From an uncultured Bacteroidia bacterium (lineage in GTDB: Bacteria > Bacteroidota > Bacteroidia > J057 > CALAJH01), in contig CALAJH010000030.1 in NCBI GenBank assembly GCA_937922655.1, forward strand, positions 1-64,000: a stretch of DNA of 64,000 nucleotides, read 5' to 3'. The notes beneath the pieces are model-generated. The model did no database searches and was not told the origin of the DNA. It saw only the letters and a program-made list of their open reading frames with translations. Positions 38,918 through 49,024 of this stretch are shown in pieces; within the stretch, counting starts at the first letter, position 1; each line of letters starts with the position of its first letter. Both the position numbers and the translations under genes were made by a program.

Positions 38918-40133
38918 GGACTTTGGCTTTGGCACGGTTGTCTATGGCGACGGCCCGGGCTTTTTGTGCCGCCGCCCGTTTTTCGGGGTCGAAAATGTAT
39001 CGGAAGGTGCGATGTTCGCGGGCAAAGGCCGCGCCCGTTGCGTCCATGACCGCCTTCATGCCCGGGTTGAAGTCCCCCACCCAGCTCAACTCAATTTTTT
39101 TGAAACCCAAACGACGACAGTCGTCCATCGGAAGAATGGCCATGGCCGATTCCACCCCGTGCTTCTGAAATTTGGGTTTGACCCCCATAATCATCACCCG
39201 TCCGCGCGTCAAAATTCCGTTTTTTCGGTACCACTCGAATTTGTTGCGTTTGCGCCACATGAACATCAGTCCGTCCCAAAGCGAAAGTTTGCCCCGAAAC
39301 GGCTTGATGATTTGATTCAAATCGGGTAGGCAAATTAGAAAACCCGCCGGCTCGCCTTTGACGAACGCAAATATCGTCATCTCCTCGATAAGTATCATAC
39401 TCAGCTCCGACACGATTTGTCGTACCTCTTCGGCTTCCAAAGGAACGAAATGTTCGTGAAAGCGCCATGCGTCGTTGTATATTTCCCTGAAATATTCGCC
39501 GAAAACGTCGAGCTTGTCTTTGCTTGCGTATTTGACCGATACGTTGTATTTTTCCTGCGCGTATTTGGTGATTTTAACGAAGCGTTCGGGCGGGGGCTGG
39601 GCCAGGTCGAGCTCTTTGGACGACTGAACGAAATAAACGTCGAAGCCGTAGTTTTCAAAAAAACGGAGATAGTAGGGGGGATTGTAAGGCATGCCGTAAG
39701 CGGTTTGGGAAAAACCTTTGACGAGCAGACCCGTATTGCGGTCGTTTTCGCCGAAATTGACGGGGCCGTCCATGGCTTCCATGCCCCATGCGCGCAGTTG
39801 CGCCCGTGCCGCGTCGAAAAGGGCGAAAGCCGTCTCGTCGTCGTCGATGCATTCAAAAAAACCGACGCCGCCGGTGGGCTGTTCAAACTTCATGGCACGT
39901 TTTTTTTGATAAAACGCGGCGATTCTCCCAACGAGACGGCCTTTTTGATAGGCGACGAAACATCGTGCGTCCCCGTCCTTGAACGCCGGATTTTTTGCCC
40001 GGTTAAAGAGCAGATTGCGAAGCTCGACGTCGAGCGGGCAAACCCAATTCGGGTCTTTGGCGTACAAGGCGCGCGGAAAGTCCAAAAACGCTTGTATTTC
40101 CGCGGCCGTGTCCGTTTTCCTAATTTCGGTCAT
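38907..40133 (-). CDS. GNAT-like N-acetyltransferase family protein
   Basis: 408 aa; DFPRALYAKDPNWVCPLDVE...FKDGDARCFVAYQKGRLVGRIAAFY; typical of uncharacterised Bacteroidota GNAT-like proteins. Confidence 0.65.
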   Translation of the reverse strand: MTEIRKTDTAAEIQAFLDFPRALYAKDPNWVCPLDVELRNLLFNRAKNPAFKDGDARCFVAYQKGRLVGRIAAFYQKKRAMKFEQPTGGVGFFECIDDDETAFALFDAARAQLRAWGMEAMDGPVNFGENDRNTGLLVKGFSQTAYGMPYNPPYYLRFFENYGFDVYFVQSSKELDLAQPPPERFVKITKYAQEKYNVSVKYASKDKLDVFGEYFREIYNDAWRFHEHFVPLEAEEVRQIVSELSMILIEEMTIFAFVKGEPAGFLICLPDLNQIIKPFRGKLSLWDGLMFMWRKRNKFEWYRKNGILTRGRVMIMGVKPKFQKHGVESAMAILPMDDCRRLGFKKIELSWVGDFNPGMKAVMDATGAAFAREHRTFRYIFDPEKRAAAQKARAVAIDNRAKAKVHEV

Positions 40134-40158
40134 ATTTGATTTCGCCGTGTCGCGGCCG

Positions 40159-40166
40159 CAAAAGTA
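40159..40166 (-). promoter_or_regulatory. candidate -7 box TACTTTTG upstream of 38907..40133
   Basis: CAAAAGTA on + strand. Confidence 0.4.
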
Positions 40167-40205
40167 GTTAATTTTCCCGTAACCTTGTAGCGGCCGGGGC
40201 CCGGC

Positions 40206-41300
40206 TTATTGCGTCGGCGAACCGGCGCCCGTGGGTTTGGGAACGGTCGTAAAACGCCCTTGCGACAAGGCCGCAAGGTTGGCGATTTGATACAACAAAC
40301 GTGCGCCGACTATCGCGTCCCAGTCGTTTTCCCCTCCGACTTCGCAAAGGTCGAAGCCGATAATCGTTCTGCCGCTTTCGACCACCCGGCGTATCAAATA
40401 CACCGCCTCTTCGAAAAGCAACCCCCCGGGTACCGGGGTGCCCGTGTTGGGACAAAGCGAGGGATGGAGTCCGTCGATGTCGAAGGTAATATAGACGAGC
40501 GGGGGCAAAGATTCTACAATCCGGTTGCAAACGGCGGCATAGGTTTGGCCTTCGAACAGGGCGCGTTTGAGTTCGCGGTCGGTGAAGGCGACGATTCTCC
40601 CTCCCGAACCCGCGATATAGTCGGCCTCCGAACGGCAATAGTCCCGAATGCCCACCTGTACGATTTTTTCCACGTTCTTGATTTGGGCGACGTTGTGGGC
40701 TATCGAGGCGTGGGAATAGTCGAAACCCGTGTACCTGACCCGCAAATCCGCGTGCGCGTCAATCTGTAAGACCCCGAACGATTCGTAGCGTTCGGACAAG
40801 GCTTGAATCAAGCCCAACGGTACGCTGTGTTCCCCGCCCAAAATGCCGACGAGTTTGTTTTTATCGAGCCATTCGCCCGCGGTGCGCAACATCCAATGCC
40901 GAAACTCCTCGCAGGCGTCGTTGATGGTTCGGCCGAAAAGCCGGTCGGCCTCGTGTGCGTCGCCACCGTTCTCCAAAAATTCGATGCACGCCCGCGACTT
41001 ACGACGGGTAATGCCGTTGGTTTCGACGACCCACGGATTGAGCGGCAGCATCGCCACGCCCAGCTTCCATGCCTCGGGGATGTGTTCGTCGTACAAATCC
41101 AACTGTGGCGACGCGGCCAACACCGCCTCGGGGCCGTCGGCCGTGCCGCTACGATACGAAACCGTCACTTCCCACGGCGCGGGTATCACCACCACCTCCG
41201 ACTCCTCGGCGTTGAACGGCAAACCGAACAGATTGCCGTTGATTTTTCCAATGTCGTCGGGGTCGAAACGTTGTATTTTCTGGAGTTTGGAAGCGTTCAA
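40206..41300 (-). CDS. speB: agmatinase / ureohydrolase (arginase superfamily), TTG start
   Basis: GGEHSVPLG, LQIDAHADLR, ITFDIDGLHPSLCPNTGTPVPGG metal-binding motifs all present; upstream codon is TTG and no ATG fits. Confidence 0.85.
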   Translation of the reverse strand: MNASKLQKIQRFDPDDIGKINGNLFGLPFNAEESEVVVIPAPWEVTVSYRSGTADGPEAVLAASPQLDLYDEHIPEAWKLGVAMLPLNPWVVETNGITRRKSRACIEFLENGGDAHEADRLFGRTINDACEEFRHWMLRTAGEWLDKNKLVGILGGEHSVPLGLIQALSERYESFGVLQIDAHADLRVRYTGFDYSHASIAHNVAQIKNVEKIVQVGIRDYCRSEADYIAGSGGRIVAFTDRELKRALFEGQTYAAVCNRIVESLPPLVYITFDIDGLHPSLCPNTGTPVPGGLLFEEAVYLIRRVVESGRTIIGFDLCEVGGENDWDAIVGARLLYQIANLAALSQGRFTTVPKPTGAGSPTQ

Positions 41301-41301
41301 T

Positions 41302-42573
41302 TTATGACGACAATAAGGTTTTTACGTAATTGGGCAAGGCAAAAGCGGCGCGATGGATTTCCGCGTTGTAGTATTGCGTGGCGTGGGCGGACAAAAGCGC
41401 GTTTTGTCGTTTTTCGTCGGCAACGGGCGAAACGTCGCCTTTCGCACAGTACGCCAACGACCACGTCCCCGTCGGATACGTCGGAACGGAAATCAGGTAG
41501 CAATGTACTTTGTCGTTGCCGAAAAGTTTGCGGTAGAGCGCGTAAATTTCTTTGAAAACCTTGACGTTGAAACGCGGGGACTCGCTTTGGGTAATCATCA
41601 CGCCGGGGTCTTTGAGAATGCGGTGGGCGTGGCGGTAAAACTCTTCGGTGAAAAGGCCTTCGGCGGGGCCGACGGGGTCGGTCGAATCGACGATGACGAC
41701 GTCGAAGGCGGCGTCGGGGCAGTTTTTGACGTACGCTATGCCGTCCTCGACGCGAAGTTCGAGTTTGGGATGGTCGAAGGCGGCGGCAATGGCGGGCAAA
41801 TGTTCTTTGGCCGCCTCGATGACCAAAGCGTCGATTTCGACCATGACCACTTTTTCCAGTTCGGGATGACGAACGATTTCACGTACCGCGCCCCCGTCGC
41901 CTCCGCCGATAATCAACACGCGTTTGGGGTTGGGGTGGGTGAGCATCGGTACGTGCGTAATCATTTCGTGATAGACGTATTCGTCCTTGTCGGTGGTCAT
42001 GACCATGCCGTCGAGCGTCATCATTTTGCCGTAGGCGAAGGTGTCGATAATTTCCACCTTTTGGTACGGCGATTGTTTTTTATACAGTATTTCGCCGGTG
42101 TGGCGCAGGGAAAGGGCGATGTCTTGACCGCGTTCGGTGAACCAGACGTTGCGGTGAACGGGGGCCTCGGCCGGCCGGTCGCGGTTGGTTTCGTAGTCTT
42201 CGCGTTCGGCCAATTTCGGCAAAAGCTCCAAGACCCCGCGCGACATTTCTATCGCCGAACCGTGAGCGGCCTTCAAACCCGCCAACAAATGACGGTAACA
42301 GTCCCATGGATTGACCTGCGAGCCGCAAGTGAACACGTCCACCGACGCATATCCGTATTCGGGCCAAGTGTGAATCGCCAAATGACTTTCCTGAATAACG
42401 ACCACCCCGGAAACGCCGAACGGCGAAAAGTGGTGAAACGTCGAATTGATGATGGTGGCGCCGGCAATTTTTGCCGCGCCCAGCATCGTCTGTTCGATAT
42501 GCGTAACGTCGTTCAACACTTCGGGCGGACAGCCGTAGTACTCGACGATGATGTGTTGCCCTAAACTTTCCAT
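41302..42573 (-). CDS. fused S-adenosylmethionine decarboxylase (SpeD) - spermidine synthase (SpeE)
   Basis: N-terminal VVVIQESHLAIHTWPEYGYASVDVFTCG (SpeD ESH processing site); C-terminal LIIGGGDGGAVREIVRHPELEKVVMVEID...VIVDSTDPVGPAEGLFTEEFYR (SpeE). Confidence 0.93.
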   Translation of the reverse strand: MESLGQHIIVEYYGCPPEVLNDVTHIEQTMLGAAKIAGATIINSTFHHFSPFGVSGVVVIQESHLAIHTWPEYGYASVDVFTCGSQVNPWDCYRHLLAGLKAAHGSAIEMSRGVLELLPKLAEREDYETNRDRPAEAPVHRNVWFTERGQDIALSLRHTGEILYKKQSPYQKVEIIDTFAYGKMMTLDGMVMTTDKDEYVYHEMITHVPMLTHPNPKRVLIIGGGDGGAVREIVRHPELEKVVMVEIDALVIEAAKEHLPAIAAAFDHPKLELRVEDGIAYVKNCPDAAFDVVIVDSTDPVGPAEGLFTEEFYRHAHRILKDPGVMITQSESPRFNVKVFKEIYALYRKLFGNDKVHCYLISVPTYPTGTWSLAYCAKGDVSPVADEKRQNALLSAHATQYYNAEIHRAAFALPNYVKTLLSS

Positions 42574-42840
42574 CTTTTGGATTGAGTCGCCAAATTACGC
42601 ATTTCGTTTATTTTATTCGGAGTTGCGGCCATTTTTGTTTCCACAGTTGAAACGCCGGGTACGTTAAACGGGCAACGGTAATCGTTCTTCAACTATTTTC
42701 AGGGTTGTTGTTTTAATTCCGTATGGATTTTGCGTCGTTATCCGTTTCCCGCCGCCGTTTGCAAGGCGGTTTGCACGGGGCGGCGTTGAATGCAAAGTTT
42801 GCCGTCGCCCCGATCGGCCGCGCTCGCGTTAGTTTGGTTT

Positions 42841-45800
42841 TTAGGCTTCGTTTTCGGCGGCGATTGTTTTCGACGTTGTCGGAGAGCCGTTTTTCGAGCC
42901 CCGTTTTTCGGCAAGGTAGTAAAACAACGGGTTGGCTATCATTCCAAACACCAACACGAAACACAACCCGCCGACAATGACCGTGGCCAAGGGGCGTTGC
43001 ACGTCGCTGCCCACGCCCGTGTTCAACGCCGCCGGCAGCAAGCCGATAATCGCGATGCTCATGACCATAAAACGCGGACGAAACTGCACCACCGCCCCTT
43101 CGACCACCATCGAGCGCAAGTCGTCCTTGCCCGTTTTAATTTGATTGAAATACGCCAAAAGCAAGACCCCCGCCATGACCGAAAGGCCCAACAACGACAC
43201 CATGCCCACCCCCGCCGAAATACTAAAATTCATATTCCGTACCCACAAACCGAAAAAACCCCCGACGACCGCGATGGGTATGTTGTAAAACACGACGAGC
43301 GAATATTTGAGGTTGTTGTTGAAAAATATCATCAACGTGGCAAAAATTAGAAGAAGCGTCGCCGGTACGACGATAAACAACCGTCGTTGAGCCCGGCGCA
43401 GGTTTTCAAATTGTCCGCCCAAATAGTATTCGTAACCTTCGGGCAAGACGACGTTTTGTGCGATGGCCCGGTCGAGTTCTTCGGCAAAACCGCTTTGGTC
43501 GCGCCCGCGAATGTTGGATTTGACAATCATTTGCCGGTTGCCGTTTTCGTGGAAAATAATCGTTTGCCCCGGTTCGAGTTGAACGTCCGCAACGCGGGCG
43601 AGCGGCACGCGCATGCCGTTCTGGCCAAGCACGATGATTTTGCCGATGGATTCGGGCGTTCCCCGATATTCGGGCGGAAAACGCAAAACGATTTCAAACT
43701 TGCGTTCGTTTTCGTAGAGTTCGCTGACGGCAAAGCCGCCGACGGCGGTTTCCAAGACGTTGCAAACGTCGGCGACGTTGACCCCGTATCGGGCGGCGGC
43801 CTCGCGCCGTACGCGTACGGCCAATTGCGTCTGCGGCTGTTCCTGTTCGATGGCCGTTTCCGACGCCCCGCGCACCGAACGTGCAATTTCCAAAATTTCT
43901 TCGGCCAAACGGCGAAGTTCGCCGATGTCCCCTCCGTTGATGAAAACGGCAACGTCCGACGAGGCACCCGTGGCGTTTTCCGTCGTCGTGTCGATTATCG
44001 GTTGGGAGAGGGTAAAGGCGACGCCCGGCAAGAGCCGTTGCATGTGTTCTTTGAGAACCAAGACCCATTCGGCCTTCGTACGTTTGACCGTCCATCGCGA
44101 ATACGGTTGAACCAATTGAACCAGCATTTCGATGCGGTTGGGGCCGAAGGGGTCGGTGCCGTCGTCGTTGCGGCCCAACTGCGTCATGACCGCACGCACC
44201 TCGTCAAAGCGGGCCGTTTCTTTTCTCAAGAGCTCGGAGTATTTTTCGGCCTCGGCCAACGAAATGCCCGAGGGCAAAAACACCCTGACCCACACGCATC
44301 CTTCGTCGAGTTCGGGCAAAAATTCGGCGCCCTTGGGCAAAAAAACGTACCCTAGCACGCCGACGCCCCCCGTCAATAGCAACGTTGAGAGCGGCCAAAC
44401 GCGCAAGGCCGTTTTCAACGTCCATGCATAACCCGCCTCCGTGAGGCGCCAAAACATGTGGTGCGATTCGCGCGTGTTCGCTCCAAGCAAATACGTCGAA
44501 AGTACGGGCGCCATCGTTAGGCTGTAAATCAACGAGCCGACAATGGCGAAAACCAACGTCCACGCCATGGGGGCAAACAACCGTCCCTCGACGCGTTCGA
44601 GCGTCAATATCGGCAAAAGCGCCAAAACAATGATGACGATGGAAAAAAATATTTGTTTGCGAACGCCCGTCCCCGCCGAACGAATCAGCGAGCTCAGGTT
44701 TTCACCTTTGCCGTGATGGATGGCGCGTACTATCGCCTCGACCATGACGATGGTCGCATCGACGATGATGCCGAAGTCTATCGCGCCCAAAGAAAGCAGG
44801 TTGGCGGGAATGCCCGCGATGTACATCGCCAAAAATGCAAAAAGCAGGGCGAAGGGGATGGCCATGGCGCTAATCAACGCCGCCCGCCAACTGCCCAAAA
44901 GCAGCGTCAGCACGACCATGACCACCGTCATGCCTTCGAGCAGCGTCGTCGTTACGGTTTTAAGGGTCAAATCCACGAGTTCGGTACGGTCGTAGAACGG
45001 CACGACTTTCACGCCTTTGGGCAGTATTCTTTTGTTGAGTTCGTCGATTTTTTGGTAGACGTTTTCTACGGTGCGCGAGGGATTGTCGAATTTTCGCAGC
45101 AACACGATGCCTTCGACGCCCCGGTTGACGGCCACGCCCCGGGTTTTGTCCACGTAACCCAAAATGCCGGTGGGGGGTAAAAAGCCGATTTCCACCGTCG
45201 CCACGTCTTTGATTAAGAGCGGGATGCCGTCGCGGTTGTCGATGACGATGTTCTCGATTTCGTTGACGTTGGTGATTCTTCCTACGCCGCGAATGTTGAT
45301 TTGGGAGGCGCCGACGTTGATGAAGTTGCCGCCGGTGTTGCGGTTGTTGTCGGCGACGGCGTCGGCCAAACCCTTGAGGGAAAGTTCGTATTTTTCGAGT
45401 TTGACGGGGTCGACGATGATTTGAAACTGTTTGACGAGGCCTCCGAAATTGGCTACGTCCACCACGCCTTGGGCTTGAAGAATTTTGGGAATGACGACGT
45501 AGTCTTGGAGTTCCCGGAGCTTGGTCAACGGCAGGGTATCGGGAGCTTCGATTACGTAACGAAAAATTTCGCCGATGGACGGGGTCATCGGGCCGAGCGC
45601 GGGAACGACGCCGGCGGGCAATTCGGCGTCGGCCAATTTTTCATTGACGATTTGCCGGGCCCAAAAAAGGTTGGTTTCGTCGGTAAAAGTAAGCCGAACG
45701 ACCGAAAGGCCGAAAATGGTGCGGCTGCGTTTGGCCAGTACGCCCGGCACGGTGTTCAACGCCCGTTCGATGGGCAGGGTTACCTGCATTTCGACCTCTT

Positions 45801-45972
45801 CGGCGGGTAGGCCCGGCGCTTGGGCAATGACCGCCACCTCGTTGTCCGAAATGTCGGGATAGGCCTCGATGTCGAGTTGCGTCCACGCCCAATAACCCGC
45901 CGCGGCCAAGGCCAACGCTCCCAACACCGTCGTAAAGCGTTGGTTGAGCGCGTAATCCGTAATGCCCAACAT
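42841..45972 (-). CDS. HME/CzcA-CusA-like RND efflux transporter permease
   Basis: 1043 aa, 12-TM RND layout; PDISDNEVAVIAQAPGLPAEEVE, GAIDFGIIVDATIVMVEAIVRAIHHG. Confidence 0.92.
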   Translation of the reverse strand: MLGITDYALNQRFTTVLGALALAAAGYWAWTQLDIEAYPDISDNEVAVIAQAPGLPAEEVEMQVTLPIERALNTVPGVLAKRSRTIFGLSVVRLTFTDETNLFWARQIVNEKLADAELPAGVVPALGPMTPSIGEIFRYVIEAPDTLPLTKLRELQDYVVIPKILQAQGVVDVANFGGLVKQFQIIVDPVKLEKYELSLKGLADAVADNNRNTGGNFINVGASQINIRGVGRITNVNEIENIVIDNRDGIPLLIKDVATVEIGFLPPTGILGYVDKTRGVAVNRGVEGIVLLRKFDNPSRTVENVYQKIDELNKRILPKGVKVVPFYDRTELVDLTLKTVTTTLLEGMTVVMVVLTLLLGSWRAALISAMAIPFALLFAFLAMYIAGIPANLLSLGAIDFGIIVDATIVMVEAIVRAIHHGKGENLSSLIRSAGTGVRKQIFFSIVIIVLALLPILTLERVEGRLFAPMAWTLVFAIVGSLIYSLTMAPVLSTYLLGANTRESHHMFWRLTEAGYAWTLKTALRVWPLSTLLLTGGVGVLGYVFLPKGAEFLPELDEGCVWVRVFLPSGISLAEAEKYSELLRKETARFDEVRAVMTQLGRNDDGTDPFGPNRIEMLVQLVQPYSRWTVKRTKAEWVLVLKEHMQRLLPGVAFTLSQPIIDTTTENATGASSDVAVFINGGDIGELRRLAEEILEIARSVRGASETAIEQEQPQTQLAVRVRREAAARYGVNVADVCNVLETAVGGFAVSELYENERKFEIVLRFPPEYRGTPESIGKIIVLGQNGMRVPLARVADVQLEPGQTIIFHENGNRQMIVKSNIRGRDQSGFAEELDRAIAQNVVLPEGYEYYLGGQFENLRRAQRRLFIVVPATLLLIFATLMIFFNNNLKYSLVVFYNIPIAVVGGFFGLWVRNMNFSISAGVGMVSLLGLSVMAGVLLLAYFNQIKTGKDDLRSMVVEGAVVQFRPRFMVMSIAIIGLLPAALNTGVGSDVQRPLATVIVGGLCFVLVFGMIANPLFYYLAEKRGSKNGSPTTSKTIAAENEA

Positions 45973-45978
45973 GACTCG

Positions 45979-46935
45979 TTATATTCCGAAAACCAATCCT
46001 TTCAACAAATAGACGTGGTTGACGACGATGTTTTCGCCTTCTTTAAGACCGGCGTGCACTTCGATGTAATTTCCGGCGTCGGTTGAAACGGTGATTTCTC
46101 GGGCGTGAAACCGGTTTTTTTCGCTTTGTACAAAGACGTAATACTTGGATCCGGCGGTAAAAAGCGCGCCGCGCGGAACCATCAATCCCGTGTGTCCAAA
46201 GTCGAAGGACGCGGTGGCGTACATGCCGGGTCGAAAACGATGGGCCGCGTCGTCGACGACGATGCGTACGCGCACTTTTCGGGTTTGAACGTTAAGCACC
46301 GCCGCCGGGGCGTCTATCGTTCCCGTAAACGTTTCCCCGGGGTAACCCGGAAATTCGAGCCGACAAGTCATGCCCTTGTGCAAGGTGTTCAACTCCGATT
46401 CGGGAAGGTCGCACAAGAGCCACGTCGTGCCTACTTTGGGGGCTTTGAGGTCGGCGGGATTGAAATTTTTTTCAATCAGTTCCATTTCGGCGGAGGCAAC
46501 GTCGCTTTGAATTTGGGTGACCTCCGCCGCCGCTTCTATCAAGTCCCGGCCCGTGGCCGCGCCGTGTTCGTAAAGGTCTTTGACCCGTTCGGCGTTGGCT
46601 TCGGCGAGTTTTAAAAGACTGAGCTTTTGAAGATAATGGTTGAGTACGTTGCTTTTTTCGGCTTCGTCGAAAACGACGATGGGCCGTGCGATGTTGTTGT
46701 AGCCCTGAACCCGGGCCGCGACGTAGGCCGGGGCTTTGAGCGTCAGGGGAACGTCTTTTTGGGCGACGGTTTCAACGACGAACGTCGTTATTGTGTCGTG
46801 AAATTCGACCGTTTTTTGAACTTTGTCTACGTTGTAGGCCGCCGGACGCGGCGTCAAAGCGACGGCGGCGTTTTCTTCCCTGCCGCAAGCCGCGGAGACG
46901 GCCAAAATCGGCAAACAAACTTTCCATGCTTTCAT
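45979..46935 (-). CDS. RND efflux periplasmic adaptor (probable lipoprotein)
   Basis: Lipobox LAVSAACG; hairpin and barrel LKAPKVGTTWLLCDLPESELNTLHKGMTCRLEFPGYPGETFTGTIDAPAAVLNVQTRKVRVRIVVDD. Confidence 0.88.
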   Translation of the reverse strand: MKAWKVCLPILAVSAACGREENAAVALTPRPAAYNVDKVQKTVEFHDTITTFVVETVAQKDVPLTLKAPAYVAARVQGYNNIARPIVVFDEAEKSNVLNHYLQKLSLLKLAEANAERVKDLYEHGAATGRDLIEAAAEVTQIQSDVASAEMELIEKNFNPADLKAPKVGTTWLLCDLPESELNTLHKGMTCRLEFPGYPGETFTGTIDAPAAVLNVQTRKVRVRIVVDDAAHRFRPGMYATASFDFGHTGLMVPRGALFTAGSKYYVFVQSEKNRFHAREITVSTDAGNYIEVHAGLKEGENIVVNHVYLLKGLVFGI

Positions 46936-46936
46936 C

Positions 46937-48214
46937 TTATTCCAACGTCGTTAAAATTCCCGATTGATAATAAAAATCGATATAGTCTTTTAAATAGGCG
47001 ATGCCGGCTTGGTTGTATTTTTCGATGGAATTGAACCATAGGTCTTGGGCGCCGAGGTAATCGATGAGGGTGGTTCCGCCTTTGAGGTAACTATATCGGA
47101 TGGCGGCAATGATTTTTTCGTTTTGGGCGACGAGTTCTTTGGCGAGGTCGAGGTTTTGGCGTTTGAGGCGCATGGCGGCGGCGAGCCGGTTAAGTTCGGC
47201 GGCGAAAATTCTTCCTCGGGACTCGATTTCGCTTTCCGCCCGATTGACGCGCGTTTGCGCGCCCGCAATATTGCCTTGGTTGCGGTCGAATATCGGAAGC
47301 GCAACGTTAAAATAGAGCCCCGCGTAAGGAGTACCGTTTTGGGGGTTGATGATGAGGCCCGATTCGACAACGGGTTTGGCGAGCGCGCGTTGAAGGGCAA
47401 GGTCGGCCAAAGCCGCGTTACGCTCGGCGTTGGCCGCTTTGAGCATTGGATGAAACTCGTACATCAAACCGGCAATCGAATCGAGGTTGGCGACGGAAAC
47501 GGGGACGGGCGGCGCAATCGGCATGTTGGGAAAATCAAAATCGGCGTTCGGTCCCGTAAAGACGCGCAAGGCGCCTTTGACGTTTTCCAATTCGGCTTGT
47601 ACAAAAGCCAAGCGGTTGGCAAAGTCGCGGCGGGCGGCGAGCGTGCGTTCCACTTCGATGGTCGTAACGACAAGGTTGCGCAAACGTACTTCGTTGGTTT
47701 GAACGACGCTGTCCATGTTTAGAAGGGCGCGTTCCAAAAGCAGGGTTTGCCAGTGTAGGTCGAGCGCGTCGATCCACAACATCCCCGTCATCCACATCGC
47801 CTCGTATTCCGCCAGTTCGATTTCGACTTGCGCGACGGAAATCAGACGCTCGGCCGCTTCGATGCGGCGCTTACGCTGTCCGAAAACGTTAAAGTCTTTG
47901 GTGAATTGTAGCCAGTCTTGGCGTTGGGCGTCGGCGAAGTATCCATAGTCCGGATTTTGGTCCCTGCGGCGAAGGGTTTGGAGTTCTTGAAGGTTGAATA
48001 TGGGGTTGGGGCGAAGGGCGGCGGTGATTTTTTCGGCTCGGGCCGCATCCACCACGTATTTTATGGGTTGCAATCCGGGATAATGGGCCTTGGCCGCTAA
48101 AATCGAGTTGCGCATGGCGGCGGGCAATTGCGCCGACGTTGTTTGACTTATAGAAAGCGTTAGTGCGGCCCATGTCGCGACCGCCGATGAAAGTCCAACT
48201 TGCACGAAACGCAT
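46937..48214 (-). CDS. TolC-family outer membrane efflux protein
   Basis: 425 aa, long coiled-coil repeats; adjacent in operon to adaptor and RND permease. Confidence 0.85.
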   Translation of the reverse strand: MRFVQVGLSSAVATWAALTLSISQTTSAQLPAAMRNSILAAKAHYPGLQPIKYVVDAARAEKITAALRPNPIFNLQELQTLRRRDQNPDYGYFADAQRQDWLQFTKDFNVFGQRKRRIEAAERLISVAQVEIELAEYEAMWMTGMLWIDALDLHWQTLLLERALLNMDSVVQTNEVRLRNLVVTTIEVERTLAARRDFANRLAFVQAELENVKGALRVFTGPNADFDFPNMPIAPPVPVSVANLDSIAGLMYEFHPMLKAANAERNAALADLALQRALAKPVVESGLIINPQNGTPYAGLYFNVALPIFDRNQGNIAGAQTRVNRAESEIESRGRIFAAELNRLAAAMRLKRQNLDLAKELVAQNEKIIAAIRYSYLKGGTTLIDYLGAQDLWFNSIEKYNQAGIAYLKDYIDFYYQSGILTTLE

Positions 48215-48302
48215 AATCTCGGGTATCCGTCCATTGAGGGGATTAAAATGGAATCGTCGCCAAAATCTTAAACGATACCTGATGGTTGTTTTTAATTTGA
48301 CG

Positions 48303-48514
48303 GCCTAAAATTAGGCAATGTAAAAACGAAGTATGCTTTCGCCTTGGAAACTTAACGTCACGTTAAGCTTAAGCTTGCAACAACCGCGTGCCGTCGTACA
48401 TAACGCCCCCTTGCCGTCAACCTCGTTAAATCCGGAATGCCGGGGCTTGTAGCGCCAAAAACAACGGATGGTCGTCGTAAAACGACACGCTCGTCGGAAT
48501 CGACGAGCGTGTCG
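48303..48514. promoter_or_regulatory. cluster of dyad symmetries in divergent intergenic region
   Basis: GCCTAA-AA-TTAGGC (48303..48316), CTTAACGT-C-ACGTTAAG (48351..48367), AAGCTTAAGCTT (48365..48376), CGACACGCTCGTCG-GAAT-CGACGAGCGTGTCG (48483..48514). Confidence 0.55.
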
Positions 48515-48584
48515 AAGGAGTGGAATTTTTCATGATTATCGATTTCTTACCGCCGATTTTTGAAAGCTTTACTTTTAAAATACG

Positions 48585-48592
48585 TAAATTTG
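48585..48592 (+). promoter_or_regulatory. candidate -7 box TAAATTTG upstream of 48655..49005
   Basis: TAAATTTG; TTTG 22 nt upstream at 48559..48562. Confidence 0.45.
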
Positions 48593-48654
48593 CAAGCATT
48601 TATTTGACGCGTTGCTTGCCGTCGCAGTACGCTAAACATAAATATTGGATAACC

Positions 48655-49005
48655 ATGACCGACCCGCAAACATCGTGGGGCCGCCTTGAACGCCTCGTCC
48701 GTGAACGTTTTAACGGCCCGGCTAAACCCGAGGCCCTGTTTCTGCTCGTCGGCATACGGGAAATGGGATTTGCACCCCGGACGTTTTCCAAGCAGGAAAA
48801 AACCGACCTCATGCACGTCGGCCTTTGCACTCTCCTCGAACCTTACGGACACTACCGCAAAACCGGCTTCGACGCCGACGGCTGGCCCCAATGGGAACTC
48901 GTCCGCCCCTTGCCCCACATGGATATTTTCACCCAATCGGCTTTTATCAGGGAAATATTGGTGGAATATTTCAAAAAAATTTGGCCTGAAATAGTCGATG
49001 CGTAA
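48655..49005 (+). CDS. hypothetical protein, 116 aa
   Basis: MTDPQTSWGRLERLVRERFNGPAKPEALFLLVGIREMGFAPRTFSKQEKTDLMHVGLCTLLEPYGHY...; start at internal ATG because the promoter-like box lies inside the longer ORF call. Confidence 0.7.
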   Translation: MTDPQTSWGRLERLVRERFNGPAKPEALFLLVGIREMGFAPRTFSKQEKTDLMHVGLCTLLEPYGHYRKTGFDADGWPQWELVRPLPHMDIFTQSAFIREILVEYFKKIWPEIVDA

Positions 49006-49024
49006 AGCGAAAAAAAAATTTACG

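Noticed and set aside
48520-48654. N-terminal extension of the 48520..49005 ORF
   Set aside because: Contains the TAAATTTG promoter-like box and does not look like protein; ATG 48655 preferred
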